From Lycorma delicatula (taxonomy: Eukaryota > Arthropoda > Insecta > Hemiptera > Fulgoridae), in assembly GCF_047948215.1 (NCBI RefSeq), contig NC_134456.1, positions 67,172,029-67,236,028 of the forward strand: a stretch of DNA of 64,000 nt. The letters are read 5' to 3'. The notes under the pieces are model-generated. The model was not told the DNA's origin and did no database searches. It saw nothing but the letters and a program-made list of their open reading frames with translations. Positions 1 to 10,732 of the stretch are shown piece by piece; position 1 is the first letter of the stretch, and each line of letters starts with the position of its first letter. A program made the position numbers and the translations under genes.

Positions 1-109
1 TAGATAAAGCGAGATTATATAGTTTTATTCTTGTCTATATAGCTTGGAATTTTCCGTTATTTAACAAAAATGATTTTTCTTCCTAATTTGTACTTTGCAA
101 TCTGCTCAA
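1..109. other. AT-rich sequence, nothing recognised
   Basis: No reading frame or repeat was recognised before the SINE remnant that begins near position 110. Confidence 0.5.
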
Positions 110-247
110 CTAATGAATTTTAAGCAACTCCCACCACAAATGACATGAGAATGATATGTATGACATATAAATGAGGTGTAGGTTATCAGAGACTCAGATT
201 GACCACTTCTGAGACGTGTTGTTAATTGAACTCAAACACCAAAGTAC
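110..247 (-). repeat. tRNA-derived SINE, distal part, split by an R1-like LINE
   Basis: This stretch matches segments near 34215-34420, 35035-35275 and (reverse orientation) 40590-40695. They share a core of an ATGATATGTATG-type motif, then aatgaggtgtag, a 'ctcag.ttgacca' block and 'gttaattgaa'. The element continues at 1869 after an inserted LINE. The 14-base string AAACACCAAAGTAC occurs at 234-247 and again at 1855-1868, where the repeat resumes. The minus orientation is inferred from the RNA polymerase III B-box-like sequence in the second half. Confidence 0.75.
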
Positions 248-1660
248 GGTGGGTGCTGTTAAGACAGTTATGCGTCTGGTGGACGAAGCGACATCGGGTA
301 CTTGGCGCACCAGGAAGATACCAATTGTGATATTGCTTGATGTGAGCAATGCTTTTAATTCGCTGAAATGGAATGCGATCCTACAAGCGTTGAGAGATAA
401 GGATATTCCTGGATACCTAAGAAGAATTATCCAGAATTACCTGCAGGATAGGTTTGTTGTTTGTCACCAGGGTAGATCCTGCTTCCGCTTCAAAGTGACG
501 TGTGGAGTGCCTCAAGGCCTCAGTGGCCCCAAGACAGATCTTGGGGCCACTCCTTTGGAATCTGGTCTATGACGGAATTCTTGGGCTGAGTTATCCTCTG
601 GGTGTTTTCCCAGTGGCTTTTGCTGACGACCTGGCCTTGGTTGTTACTGGAAAAACTGAAGTAGAGGTATCGGAGAAGGCAAACGCAGCGATACGAATGG
701 CAGAAGTCTGGATGTCGACTAAAGGCTTAAAACTTTCGCATGGTAAAACAAAATACGCGTAGTCATGACAGGTCGTAGGAGAATATCTGACATTCTAATT
801 CGAGTAGGGGGTAATCTCGTCCAGCAACAGACTTCAGCCAAATATTTAGGGATCTGGCTTGACAAGAGGAGGAGTTTTACGGCACACGTGAATGAAATAC
901 GTAAACGAGCTGAATGCACGGTCAAAAATCTTAGCAGATTACTCGGTAATATGACAGGATCCAGAACTGCAAAGCGTAAGATTTACGCTCACGTAGTTAA
1001 TTCCATCTTACTTTACGGTATACAAGTCTGGGAAAGAGCTCTGCGTGCCGACAAGAACAGAAGAGCCCTTGAAGGAATTCAACGGCGCATGGGCTTAAGA
1101 GTGATATGCGCATATTCTTCAGTCTCCACCGAGGCAGTACTCGTAATTGCAGGAGTTCCTCCGCTTAAACAACTGGCGGAGATGCGAGTGAATATAGCAC
1201 GTGGACAACCTTCTAAAGAAGCATATGAAGAGATGCTGCGTAATTGGCAACGTCGTTGGGATGTAGCCAACACGGGACGATGGACACATCGTTTGATACC
1301 TTTGATCCGACCATGGATAGAAAGGAAGTTCGGGGACATAAATTACTGGGTAACGCAATTTTTTACAGGGCATGGGTCGTTCAGGTCCTATTTATGTGCG
1401 AGACTAAGGGTAGATGGGTAGATAACAACAGCTGTCCTTACTGTGGGGCATATGATTCCCCTGAGCATGTAGTATTTGAATGTAACCGTTGGACTGAAAG
1501 CAGGCAGTCCTGTGTAAGACGTATAGGGCCATCATCTACGGAGAATGTGGTGGATAAAATGCTACTTAACGAGGATAACTTTAATGTGATCTCGTCGTTT
1601 ATAACCGCAGTTATAAAGAAGAAAGATGAGGAAGCTCGTCAAGAAGAAACCGCTCGCTGA
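216..1660 (+). pseudogene. R1-like reverse transcriptase, broken
   Basis: Similarity passes through several frames. 216-572 carries 'VILLDVSNAFNSLKWNAIL', the catalytic-domain motif A region, and ends in CGVPQG. 502-762 carries GPLLWNLVYD and the catalytic FADD at 618-629. 765-1421 carries the thumb and C-terminal region (AKYLGIWLD, YGIQVWE, VIAGVPPL). 1244-1660 carries a terminal Cys-rich motif CPYCGAYDSPEHVVFEC, of the CCHC type found after the reverse transcriptase in R1 proteins. The first frame shift coincides with a perfect hairpin at 522-551, and a stop lies near 760. The first 32 bases of this frame (216-247) are SINE sequence, not LINE. No functional protein is possible. Confidence 0.88.
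234..247. repeat. Target site duplication, left copy
   Basis: AAACACCAAAGTAC is found here and at 1855-1868, bracketing the R1-like LINE. The first three A's of the right copy cannot be told apart from the poly-A tail, so the certain length is 11 to 14 bases. R1-clade elements are known to make duplications of about 14 bases. Confidence 0.85.
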
Positions 1661-1854
1661 TGACGGCTTGTCGTAGGTGGAATTTCCACCTACGAAATAA
1701 AAGAGCTAACCGGTGAACTGACCTGCCGTGCCGGACATACAGCCGGCGGGCGGGGAGGCGAGCTAGAGTAAAGGACACTCCTCTGGCGCGAGTCAAACTT
1801 GATTGTAGATCCGTTCCAGAGGAGTTGGTGGGAATATAAAAAAAAACAAAAAAA
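248..1854 (+). mobile_element. R1-clade LINE, 5'-truncated, decayed (copy 1)
   Basis: This is the 3' part of a non-LTR retrotransposon of the R1 type, bounded by a 14-base target duplication and ending in an A-rich tail. Its product was a reverse transcriptase that copies element RNA at a nicked target site. The copy starts inside the reverse transcriptase domain, so it is dead on arrival. Coding sequence runs to about 1660, followed by about 170 bases of 3' untranslated sequence with a stable stem-loop (1777-1825). Two similar copies lie at 15095-18695 and 20940-22235 on the same strand. The canonical R1 target is 28S rDNA; this copy sits in a SINE instead. Confidence 0.92.
1777..1825 (+). 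ncRNA. 3'-UTR stem-loop of R1-like copy 1
   Basis: CTCCTCTGG at 1778-1786 pairs with CCAGAGGAG at 1816-1824, plus an A-T pair outside it. The loop contains ACTTGATTGT. The same loop word and an equivalent stem with a changed base pair occur in copy 3 (22165-22211). The structure lies about 30 bases before the A-rich tail, where LINE reverse transcriptases usually recognise their RNA. Confidence 0.6.
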
Positions 1855-1868
1855 AAACACCAAAGTAC
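1855..1868. repeat. Target site duplication, right copy
   Basis: Repeats the AAACACCAAAGTAC found at 234-247. SINE sequence resumes directly after it (actgtatccactatctaat), matching 'ccggtatctacgatctagt' in the copy at 35035-35275. Confidence 0.85.
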
Positions 1869-1980
1869 ACTGTATCCACTATCTAATGTTAAAATCGTAT
1901 AAAAGAAACTAACCTTTACTAGGATTTGAACCTCAAAATCTTCAACTTCGAAAATCAACTGTAAAAAGTGTATTTGAATA
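1869..1980 (-). repeat. SINE, proximal part with B-box-like sequence
   Basis: This continues the SINE interrupted at 247. On the minus strand, positions 1932-1922 read GGTTCAAATCC, a good match to the RNA polymerase III B box (consensus GGTTCGANNCC), preceded by a decayed tRNA-like head. The copy near 35240-35275 has the equivalent of this region. Positions 1981-2110 hold a (TA)n tract and a GC-richer patch (2041-2090) that may be more of the same head but is not colinear with it. Confidence 0.6.
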
Positions 1981-2479
1981 TTTTTACTTATTTTATGCCA
2001 GATATATATATTAAAAATATATATAGATATATATATATTTGCCGGAGGCTCCACCCACTGGACCCTCGACGCGTTAGTTATTCTCACGGTTGTGAAAACA
2101 TTAAATATTTTACCGATATTCATTAAAGACAAAAAATCATTTTACCTCATTATATTTCAGTTATTATTGTAACAGAAGTATAATTAACAAAAGAATTGAG
2201 GATTAAAGTAAAAGGATTAATTTTTTTTTAATGAAAATTTTAACTCCCAACTTTACCTCCAAGGAAACTAGGGCCTCAAACTACAGCTTAAAACCTTTCC
2301 TTGGATAATACGAATGTATCCTAAAAATTTGAAAGCACACAGTAGATTGGTTCTCGGGTGATTCTGTTGCAAACAAAAAACAAACAGACAAACTTTCGCA
2401 TTTACATATATATATATGAGGAAAGGAGAATAATTTGGGACTGATTCTGGAGCCTGAAATAAGAAAAAATATTTATACA

Positions 2480-2830
2480 GATATATTTCCGAAAACGCTT
2501 CCTTGCAGAGTTAGCAAAAGATTTCGCCCGGATTTCAGTTCCCTTGATGAAATGATTTCATGTTGAAATTTTTAAGGCATTATATAAACTTGATGGGGTA
2601 AAATTTATGGTTTGTTATGTTTTTTTAGCTGAAAAATTAAAAAAAAAAAAAAACAGGTCCGAGAACTGTATCTCCCGTAGTTTATACGGTTTTGATATCC
2701 AACATAAAACAGAAAAATTCGGTGATGAAAAATACGTATTTTTTTATTAGGCTAAATTTGTTAAATGACTAAATTTTATTATCGAAACTTGTAGAGAATT
2801 TAATTCTGAAAAATTGATGTAATGAGAAGT
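2480..2830 (+). repeat. Solitary arm of the long-TIR transposon
   Basis: This region resembles the terminal arms of the element at 46072-48468. Shared blocks, in order, are 'gagttagcaaaagatttcgc' (arm: gagttacgactagtcgaaga), 'ggatttcag', 'agctgaaaaat', 'gagaactgtatct', 'tttgttaaat' and 'gtagagaatttaattct'. Only one arm was recognised and no transposase. Identity is clearly low, so the copy is old. Confidence 0.55.
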
Positions 2831-4240
2831 GTACGAAGAAAAATCAAATTTTATTATTAAAAAAATAATAAACCGTCGCCTATAACTATTATGGTTGTCT
2901 CTGTTAACGCAGGATAAGTTTTGTGCATCTTTTTTTTAAGTAATATTATGGAAATTAATATATCGTTAAATAAATAATTATTTTCTCCAGAAGGTTTTTA
3001 GAACATCTTCAGTTTTGCACTTATGTTAAACGTATTTAACGGTAGAAATTTTACCTTAATATTAGACTTACTAACTAACCATACATCTGCATTCTGGAAT
3101 CTTTGTCTAGCCACCTTTTCAGAAAAAATTACTCCTCAAATTGCTAAGTAACTTACTTACATTTAAGGCTCTTTTATTTTTCCCAACATTAGCGGGAAGG
3201 AAGAAAAAATCGGTACCGAAAAAATGATTGATGTAGAGAGAGGAATGACCTATCTTTAGAGACAACCAAACAAATAACCTCATCCAAAGGAGTGTTTCAA
3301 AGATTTGATTAGCTAATTTTGAGAGGGAGTTCGCCTCACTCACAGTTCTTCTGGAAATTGCAATCAGTGGTGTTCTATAAATATCTTCAAGGTACAAAAA
3401 AGTTAGACTTCCTGAAATCCTCAGACTTTGAAATTTTATCAATACCTTATAATGGTAGGTAACACCAATACAAACTCTTGGATTATTACAACAGGGAAAA
3501 CATATAGATGTCTGAGATAAAGATTTTGTACGAAGCATGTTAGGAAAACAAAAGGAATCGATTAAAAAATATTACAAAAAAATTTAGGAATTTTCAGAAG
3601 AGAATTGTGTTTGGTGAATTAAAATGGTTTGGACACTCGTAAGAATTCTACGGGGAAGAGTACAGGGAAATTTTTTTTTCTTTATTAACAGGAAGCGTAT
3701 TCAGAGGAATATCAAAATAAAGAAGATTATGTGTCTAAAGGAATACTAAATAAAAAAAAAGATTTTAGAGGAGGATTGTAGATAGACGGAAATCTAGAAT
3801 ATATTATTAGTATTTGAGATCTTCACAAGTAAAAATAAAACAATAAGCTTACGTAGATTATTTTTATTTTTAACATGTTTGTGTGGATAAATTTACCTAC
3901 TATACTAATAAACTCAGATATAAAGTAAACAACGTATTGTTTAATAATACATGTAATTTAATCGGAACGTAAAATTGCAGTAGTATTTCTTGTATTTTAT
4001 AAAATTTCTAATATGTACAAATAATTACCAAAGTGTAATAAATTATATTCATTATTAAGTAAGTAATCGGTCAATTGTGGTTGTAAAAATTCTGAGATTA
4101 GATTAAGATGCTAACTTTGTTTTTGAATAAGTTCAGTTTAATGACCACATCGCTTATTATTAGGATGTTATAATTATCAGAGACAGGTATATGCCTTGTT
4201 AGTGTATAGTATAATCTTTTTCCAATTTTTAAAATTTGTT
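2831..4240. other. AT-rich sequence, no supported gene
   Basis: A minus-strand frame of 139 codons (3119-3538) shows no domain I recognise and is probably chance. On the plus strand near 3600-3660 a short peptide, ELKWFGHS, resembles the C-terminal tail of some LINE reverse transcriptases (KWFGHV), but nothing else supports a LINE here. Confidence 0.4.
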
Positions 4241-4242
4241 TA

Positions 4243-4243
<1 letters not shown>

Positions 4244-4326
<83 letters not shown>
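4244..4326. repeat. (CA)n then (TA)n microsatellite
   Basis: About 28 CA units are followed by about 13 TA units. The mariner element begins at the end of the TA run, consistent with its TA target preference. Confidence 0.95.
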
Positions 4327-4332
<6 letters not shown>

Positions 4333-5659
4333 GATTCAAAGAAACGGGAAATTTTGAAAGTTGTGTTGGTAGCCGTGGGCGATTGGTATCACTTGATAAG
4401 TGGCGCCAGCCTCTCTAACCTAACCTGCCATTTAGTTGTCATGGATCCTTGGAGTGGTGCGCATTGTGCATTTGCTATCAAAGCGTTTTACAAAATCAAT
4501 GACAGTGTGGAGGGAGCGCGTAGATAATTTCGCCGTCATTTTAATCTGGAACGGCACGACCGTGTTCCATCAGTACATGCAATTAAAACATGGATATCTA
4601 AATTTGAGGAAACTGGTTCGCCAATGAAAAAGAAACCTCCAGGCCGTGAGCGAACCGTCCGTACACCACAGAATGTTCAAGCTTTACAAGATGCTGACAC
4701 ACGAAGTCCACATCGGTCAGTCCGTCGTCTCTCAGCATCTTTACAATTGCATAGTTCAATTGTTCGAAGAATGTTAGTTGAGGACTTGCAATATCATCCA
4801 TACAAGTTGCAGATCGTCCAGGAACTGAAACCGAACGATGCAGTTGTGCGAGCACAATTCTGTAATGTAATGCTTCAGAAGATAAATGATAACGAAGAGT
4901 TTGTTCACAGATGTCAGACAAAGCGCATTTCCACCTTAGTGGATTTGTTAATAAGCAAAATTTCAGATACTGGCCACAAGAAAATCCTACGCAGCTACAC
5001 CAGCGTCCGTTGCACAGCCAGAAAGTGACCGTGTGGTGTGCTATGTCATCTTACGGTGTTATAGGCCTTTATTTTTTTGAAGATGACAACGGTCTTGCGG
5101 TTACAGTGACGTCGGCTCGTTACCTTACTTGAAACCTTTGTTGTGGAACAACAAAAGAGATTTCCACCAATTCTTAATACAGCCTGGTTTCAACAAGACG
5201 GAGCAACGTCACATACTGCACGAATATCGATGGCATCTGTTGTACGCCGATTGTTTGGACAACGTGTCATTTCTCGAAATGGTGACATTAGATGGCCTCC
5301 CAGACGGCCTGATCTCTCAGCTTGCGATTACTTTTTGTGGGGTCACCTTAAAAGCAAAGTGTTCCACAGTAGACCTGCTACAACGGAAGAACTGAAGGCA
5401 ATGATCCAAAAAGCAATTGTGGAAATTCCATTTGAGATGTTACGTCAAACCATGAACAATTTAACGAAGAGACTTCGTGAGTGTTTACGTAGAAGAGGAG
5501 GTCACCTAGAGGATGTCATCTTTAAAAAATAAACTAAAATGTATGTATCCTAAAATGGCAACATTTTTACAATTACATGAAATAAAATACATTTTCTAAA
5601 AAAATTTTTCATTAACGTTATTTAATTTTAAAAATTTCCCGTTTCTTTGAATCATCCTG
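4327..5659 (+). mobile_element. mariner/Tc1-type DNA transposon, full length, inactive
   Basis: The ends are near-perfect inverted repeats of about 29 bp: TAGGGTGATTCAAAGAAACG at 4327 onward, and on the opposite strand CAGGATGATTCAAAGAAACG from 5659 inward, both continuing GGAAATTTT. They are flanked by TA (4325-4326, 5660-5661), the target duplication of this superfamily. The 1333-bp length is ordinary for one transposase gene between short ends. Only two of the first eleven end positions differ between the two repeats, while the gene has one stop and two frameshifts, so the copy is moderately old. A defective copy could still be moved by an active transposase elsewhere. Confidence 0.95.
4441..5532 (+). 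pseudogene. mariner-type transposase, broken
   Basis: This would encode a DDE/D transposase that cuts and joins element ends. ATG at 4441 opens the frame (MDPWSGAHCAFA), an in-frame TAA follows at 4525-4527, and the frame continues through 4624-5028 with helix-turn-helix-like sequence (RRLSASLQLHSSIVRRML). Near 4905 it shifts to 4911-5132, carrying SDKAHFHLSG (first catalytic Asp) and VTVWCAM. Near 5132 it shifts back to 5143-5532, carrying WFQQDGATSHTA (second Asp) and WPPRRPDLSACDYFLWG (third Asp), and ends LEDVIFKK before TAA at 5530. I count 37 residues between the second and third Asp, a DD37D-like spacing. Confidence 0.93.
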
Positions 5660-5689
5660 TATATATACAGCCTGTACTATTCCCGGTAA

Positions 5690-5810
5690 AGTAAGGATTC
5701 CAACGCGGAATCATTCATCTAAATCGGTTCAACAGTTGAGCGGCTACGGTGGAAAATACATACATACACACCCTAAATACATTACACTCTTTTTTGGGCA
5801 GTCGTGTAAA
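5690..5810 (+). repeat. Dispersed repeat, copy A
   Basis: Shares with 8219-8340, in order, 'gtaaggattccaacgcgga', 'catcta.atc.gttca', 'gttgag.ggc.acg', a (CATA)n stretch and 'tacactcttttttgggca.tc.tgt'. A short tandem repeat preceded by a 'gttcagccgttgag' block is typical of 3' ends of several arthropod transposable elements. The family was not identified. Confidence 0.75.
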
Positions 5811-6950
5811 AAAACTATTTTTGCATGTTTTATATTATGAAGCAAATTATCAAGTTTCCATGTCATTAGAAATAAAATGGCTATCTGTTATGTTTAATTA
5901 TCTCGATATTTGTTATTATCGATAATTCTCGATAATATTTCCTCTGTTCAGCTTGTTATTGTATCTAGTAAATAAGAAATTTCGTCTCAAGTTTACCATA
6001 AATTTATTTTATTTATACATTTAATTTTTTTTACATAGTAATTATAAGCATTTATTTTAAAAGTTTTCAGTATAAATGCAATTAATACATTAATGCAATT
6101 TTATTATTTTATTTAAATATTTTTTGTGTTTAGTGGTTTTTATTTCTTGAAACAAAACAAAGTAATATTATTGTGAGGGATGCGTATACTCCTTCCTGTT
6201 AAAACAGACTTTGTACCTACATTCATTTGACAAGTGTGAGTGTTACTATATTTTAACATGTAAATATATATTTTCTACGGTACTCGCCCGTCTAGCGAGT
6301 CTGTGTGAAGTATATGTGGAAACATGATTGATCTATTTACAACAGAAAGGTGAGTTAACACGAGCCGTACGGACACTTCTTAAAAACTTATTTATAAAGA
6401 AAAAAAGGAAAAAAGAGAAAATGGAAAACTGAAATCTCTCCAACCGTCTTCGCTAGCCTAATTGTTTGTGTTATTTAATTGGCATAATAACAGGATCGGT
6501 TGGGAGATAACCTCTGTAAAATAAACTTAAAATTCACTCCACTGACAAAAGCAGTTGTACGTGTGACACCTCTAACTGCTATTAGAGAAATGAGAATTTA
6601 TTGACAACGTTTCTGTAGCAATAAAATTAATCTGTTTTTATTTGTTTTTTTTGTTGTTGAAAAATTTTTATTTATTTTATTTCGAAGAGATATATAAGAA
6701 TTAGAATTTAGTAATTAATCAGTCCTATATATTCCTGTCTCAAATCAAAATCAGAATTAGTATTAACATACCATGATATTTTAATTCTTATATATATATA
6801 TATATATATAAGTAAAAATATTTAATTTTAACAACCCCTATATCGATAAATTTTTAGAAGAGATGGCTTTTTTGGGTTCATACAAGCACTGCGTACGTTT
6901 TAATCGCCTACACCCCTTTGCGCAAATGCAATCACCAACGCGCTCTCTCA
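5811..6950. other. AT-rich sequence with a (TA)n tract
   Basis: No gene was recognised. A (TA)n tract lies at about 6787-6811. Confidence 0.5.
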
Positions 6951-6966
6951 CAATCTCTCTCTCTTA

Positions 6967-7005
<39 letters not shown>

Positions 7006-7018
7006 TGTGTGTAGCATA
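6951..7018. repeat. (CT)n-(CA)n-(TG)n microsatellite
   Basis: A short CT-rich start is followed by about 18 CA units (6968-7003), then TGTGTGTG. Confidence 0.95.
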
Positions 7019-8218
7019 GTTGTACGCAGCAGTACAATTCCTTCATAAATTATCGTGAATAAAGGAATTTAGTTTCATATTTAGTGTCCTGTAAGGATAC
7101 TTGGGCTGTATTACAATGCATGTAACACATACCTACGTACTCTTTATTTCGTTTCATACTTGTTATGACATTTTTTATGATTTAAACGACAAGTGATTCA
7201 ACAACAAATAATTATTAAAAATTAAAATGCACGACTGCCGAAAAAAATATTGCTCTTTTTGTTCTGGTTTAGTTCCCTCGTGATTTTGTATTACACTAGT
7301 AAATTACCGTTTGAATTTTAAAAGACAGAAGATCGGTTGCGAAGAAAATAATAATCTTTATTCTACAAAATATAAACAGATTACAAGTAAAAATAAAATT
7401 ATTTACAGCTATAGATTCTTAAAGCATAAGCTTAATAGACATACAACCAAACAATAATACAAAATAGAAATAAAATAATAAATTAAACATTTATTATATA
7501 ATCTTGTGGAATTGGCTACCCCATGAAGTCATAACTATTTCAATAATAACAATACTCCCTATAGTAACAACTGTATTGGAGGTTACCGTAATTTTACATT
7601 TAGTGAAATAATTAAGTAATCATTTATTGAAATACAACAATATTTATTGATATAACAACATTCTTGAATAACCGGTGATCTGTAAGATCGAGAGTGTACC
7701 TGATGCTTGCAAAATTTAACTTTCAACCTACTAAGAAAATTTTAATTGTGAACATCGGACGATTATTTATAGATATATTATAAGAGCATCCTATTGCACC
7801 TCTCAAAAGAGCGCCCCACGGGCAACCCTTTGTTACCAGTTGATGATGATTGTTCTAGCCTCGCCCGAGGTGTTCGCATTACCTCATAACTCTAGCCTCA
7901 CACGCAGTCCGCTACGGGAAGCCCAATATTATTAAGCAGAAATCACAATTAAACAGTAATTGTTTAAATTTATTTAATATTACTTTATTGCATTTAACGT
8001 AAATTTAATTATATTATTTTTGTAATATTATTCAATCGATTGATTTGAATCATTCAGTTCAAAACCAGCTCACACAGTGATAGAGGGTCATAACTCACGC
8101 TTCATTAAAGTTGTGTGTTTAACCGGAAAAATACTCACTACTACGTATATATTTATATAGTTATAAATATATATATATATATATACATATTTACGTAGCT
8201 TATGATATTTCAGTTAAC
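7019..8218. other. AT-rich sequence with a GC-richer patch
   Basis: No gene was recognised. Positions 7790-7930 are clearly richer in G and C than the surroundings (for example 'agcgccccacgggcaaccctt'), which suggests a decayed mobile element such as an LTR. No ends or coding sequence could be assigned. Confidence 0.4.
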
Positions 8219-8340
8219 GTAAGGATTCCAACGCGGAGTCGTACATCTAGATCAGTTCAGCCGTTGAGTGGCAACGCTGGAACAAACAAATGTACGTACA
8301 TACCCACATACATACACTCTTTTTTGGGCAATCATGTGAT
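8219..8340 (+). repeat. Dispersed repeat, copy B
   Basis: Second copy of the repeat at 5690-5810, in the same orientation and about 2.5 kb away, with the same order of conserved blocks and a (CATA)n stretch. Confidence 0.75.
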
Positions 8341-10732
8341 AACAATAAAAAGATGATCACATTATTTTTTAGAGAATTTGGCGGAAAGTTTGCCTGAAAT
8401 CAGATATGTTAAAAGATGAATTAATACACATTTCTTAAATAAATCTTTAATCACGAATAAAGTATTATACTTTAAACAACTGTTAAGTTCAATAAAATAG
8501 AAAAATAATGGGTAACTGGAAATAAAAAATGATTCGTATCCATATTCCCTTAAATATTATCTCTATTAAATATACATTTTATATATACTCGTGTATATAT
8601 TTCCCTTGATATAGTTCCTGTAATAAGAAAACTCTAATTCAGACACTATCTGCATTTTCATACTCAAGTATGATCGATATTCTGTTAAATTTTCTCATAA
8701 TTTATATTATATATATATATATTTATTTAAAAAAGATATATATTATTACTAATTTGTTTTTCTCTTTCTTTTTTCTCTTCTTTACAATTCATTCGATTTT
8801 CATTCTTCAGTAAAATAAGCGCTAAGTTTTCTTGAAGGTGCATTGTTTTTATAGATAACTATTAAAAGAAATTTTAAAAACAGCAGGTTTCTAATATAAT
8901 ATCCAGCGCTTTACTGAACGATCAACTTCTTTCTTCTCAAAGGTATTTTGAGTACACAACCTTCAAATATCTGTGATGTAAAATCATCATTTCGTTTGCC
9001 ATTAATATTCAAAAATTTATATTGAACTGACTGAGAAATTAAAGAAACAACGTTACTGAAGTTCTCCACAATCGTATAAATTTTTTTTTTTTACCATTTT
9101 TATATTTAAATCTATACGCGTGGGTATTAGGATACACTCCCAGTTTTTCTGGAGTAAGTTTTGTTTTAATTTAAATAATGAACAATTATTTGAGAGTAAT
9201 TAAAAAGTTATATAGCATTCAAAAAGGTTTATCATTTGAGGTGGATTTGTGTGATTAGATTCTCTTTTATAATAAATTTAAGGGTTGGTATTACCTTGGG
9301 CTTCCTGTTCATATTTGCAGAAAATGTTATGCTGTCCCAATTTTGTTTATATACTGGTTTCATTACACCAATTTCATGTATAATTATTTCCTTATAGTTT
9401 TAGGTCTGTATTTTTTATTATAGTTTACTGCTGTTAGAAAACTTTTTGTTATATCGAGCTTTGTTTCTTTGTAAGTTTAACGAGATAGTTTTAATTAAAA
9501 TCTTATGTGAGATTCTTCATTTATGTTTGAGCTAATTTATAGGTTTAGCCCTTATAAATTAAACCAACTGCAGGCTTGCTGCTGATTAATTAGATTAATA
9601 ACAATTATATATGTAGAGTTAATTAGTTAGTTAGTGAGTGTGTGTGTGTGTGTGTTGTAGAGCTTAATCTTGGAGGCCATTTTTTTTTAACTATTTGCTT
9701 ATTTATACTACTTAAGATAGGTATTGTCAAGAAATTTTACCATGCTGATAAACAATGACTTCGTAACTCAAACGAATTGTGATAACACAACAACTTAAGT
9801 TATCACAATAACTCAAACGTTATTGTGATAATTAAAGATTTATCAGAACAAGAATTACTGGATCGTTGGCTACCTACGAATCATACAGATCCTAATGAGC
9901 CAAAAATCCGATAAATATATAATATAGTTGAAAGGCTGTACTGAAAAACACAAAAACAGATAGGATATATAATATTCATCTAGGACTTGGTTGAAAGAAT
10001 TGATAAAATATTTTATAGTAAAAGAAAGAATAAAAATAACAACAACGACAATATAAAAATAAATTTTATTTCTTTTTTATTTAGTACGTTTGGAAATTTA
10101 AAATTGAATATGGCAACATAGCTTATTTTGATAATACAATACATTTCCTTTTATTGTTAATATCATTTCCAAATCACTTTACAATTTTTCAGTCAAAATG
10201 TTTTAGTAAAATATAGTCCGTAATGTGAGATATTTATTTTTTGCTTCCTAAAAAACTTAAAATATAATTCATGATTATAGTGTATATACAATTATGTTTT
10301 GTGGTATTTAAGACATTTTCAAAATATTACGAAAGAAATTTAATTATTCACATAATCCAATAAAGTTTCTAAATTTACTTAATTAAAATTTTATTAATAA
10401 TTAAATAATTATAATATCCTAAATAAGTTTCGTTACTACGAAATTTTCATGAAGTATAAAAATATGTACATAAGTTATTTTATCATACATTAATGTAAAA
10501 TATAGTTGATTTTTTAACTAACCTTTGATTACATAACCTAATGTAAAAATAATCTATACAATTAAAAATTAATTAAATAGTAAAATGAACGAACTTAAAT
10601 AATAGTGAATGATATGTAATAAAAATTATGTAACTAATGAATTTCTGAAAACGTGAATGAATGATGAATAAATTTGATGAATGATAAATTAATGCGAGTA
10701 GTTTTATGAATGAATTAAGGTTAAATTAGCAG
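8341..10732. other. AT-rich sequence downstream of the cuticle gene
   Basis: No gene was recognised. It includes the 3' untranslated region of the minus-strand cuticle gene. Minus-strand AATAAA hexamers (plus-strand TTTATT) occur near 10389, 10231 and 10062, but which one is used cannot be told. A (GT)n tract lies at 9636-9655 and a nested inverted repeat at 9776-9833. Confidence 0.5.

Noticed and set aside
3119..3538. Minus-strand frame of 139 codons
   Set aside because: No recognisable domain, no splice or promoter context, and composition similar to the flanks.
4098..4301. Minus-strand frame starting with a Cys-Val polymer
   Set aside because: It is a translation of the (CA)n microsatellite.
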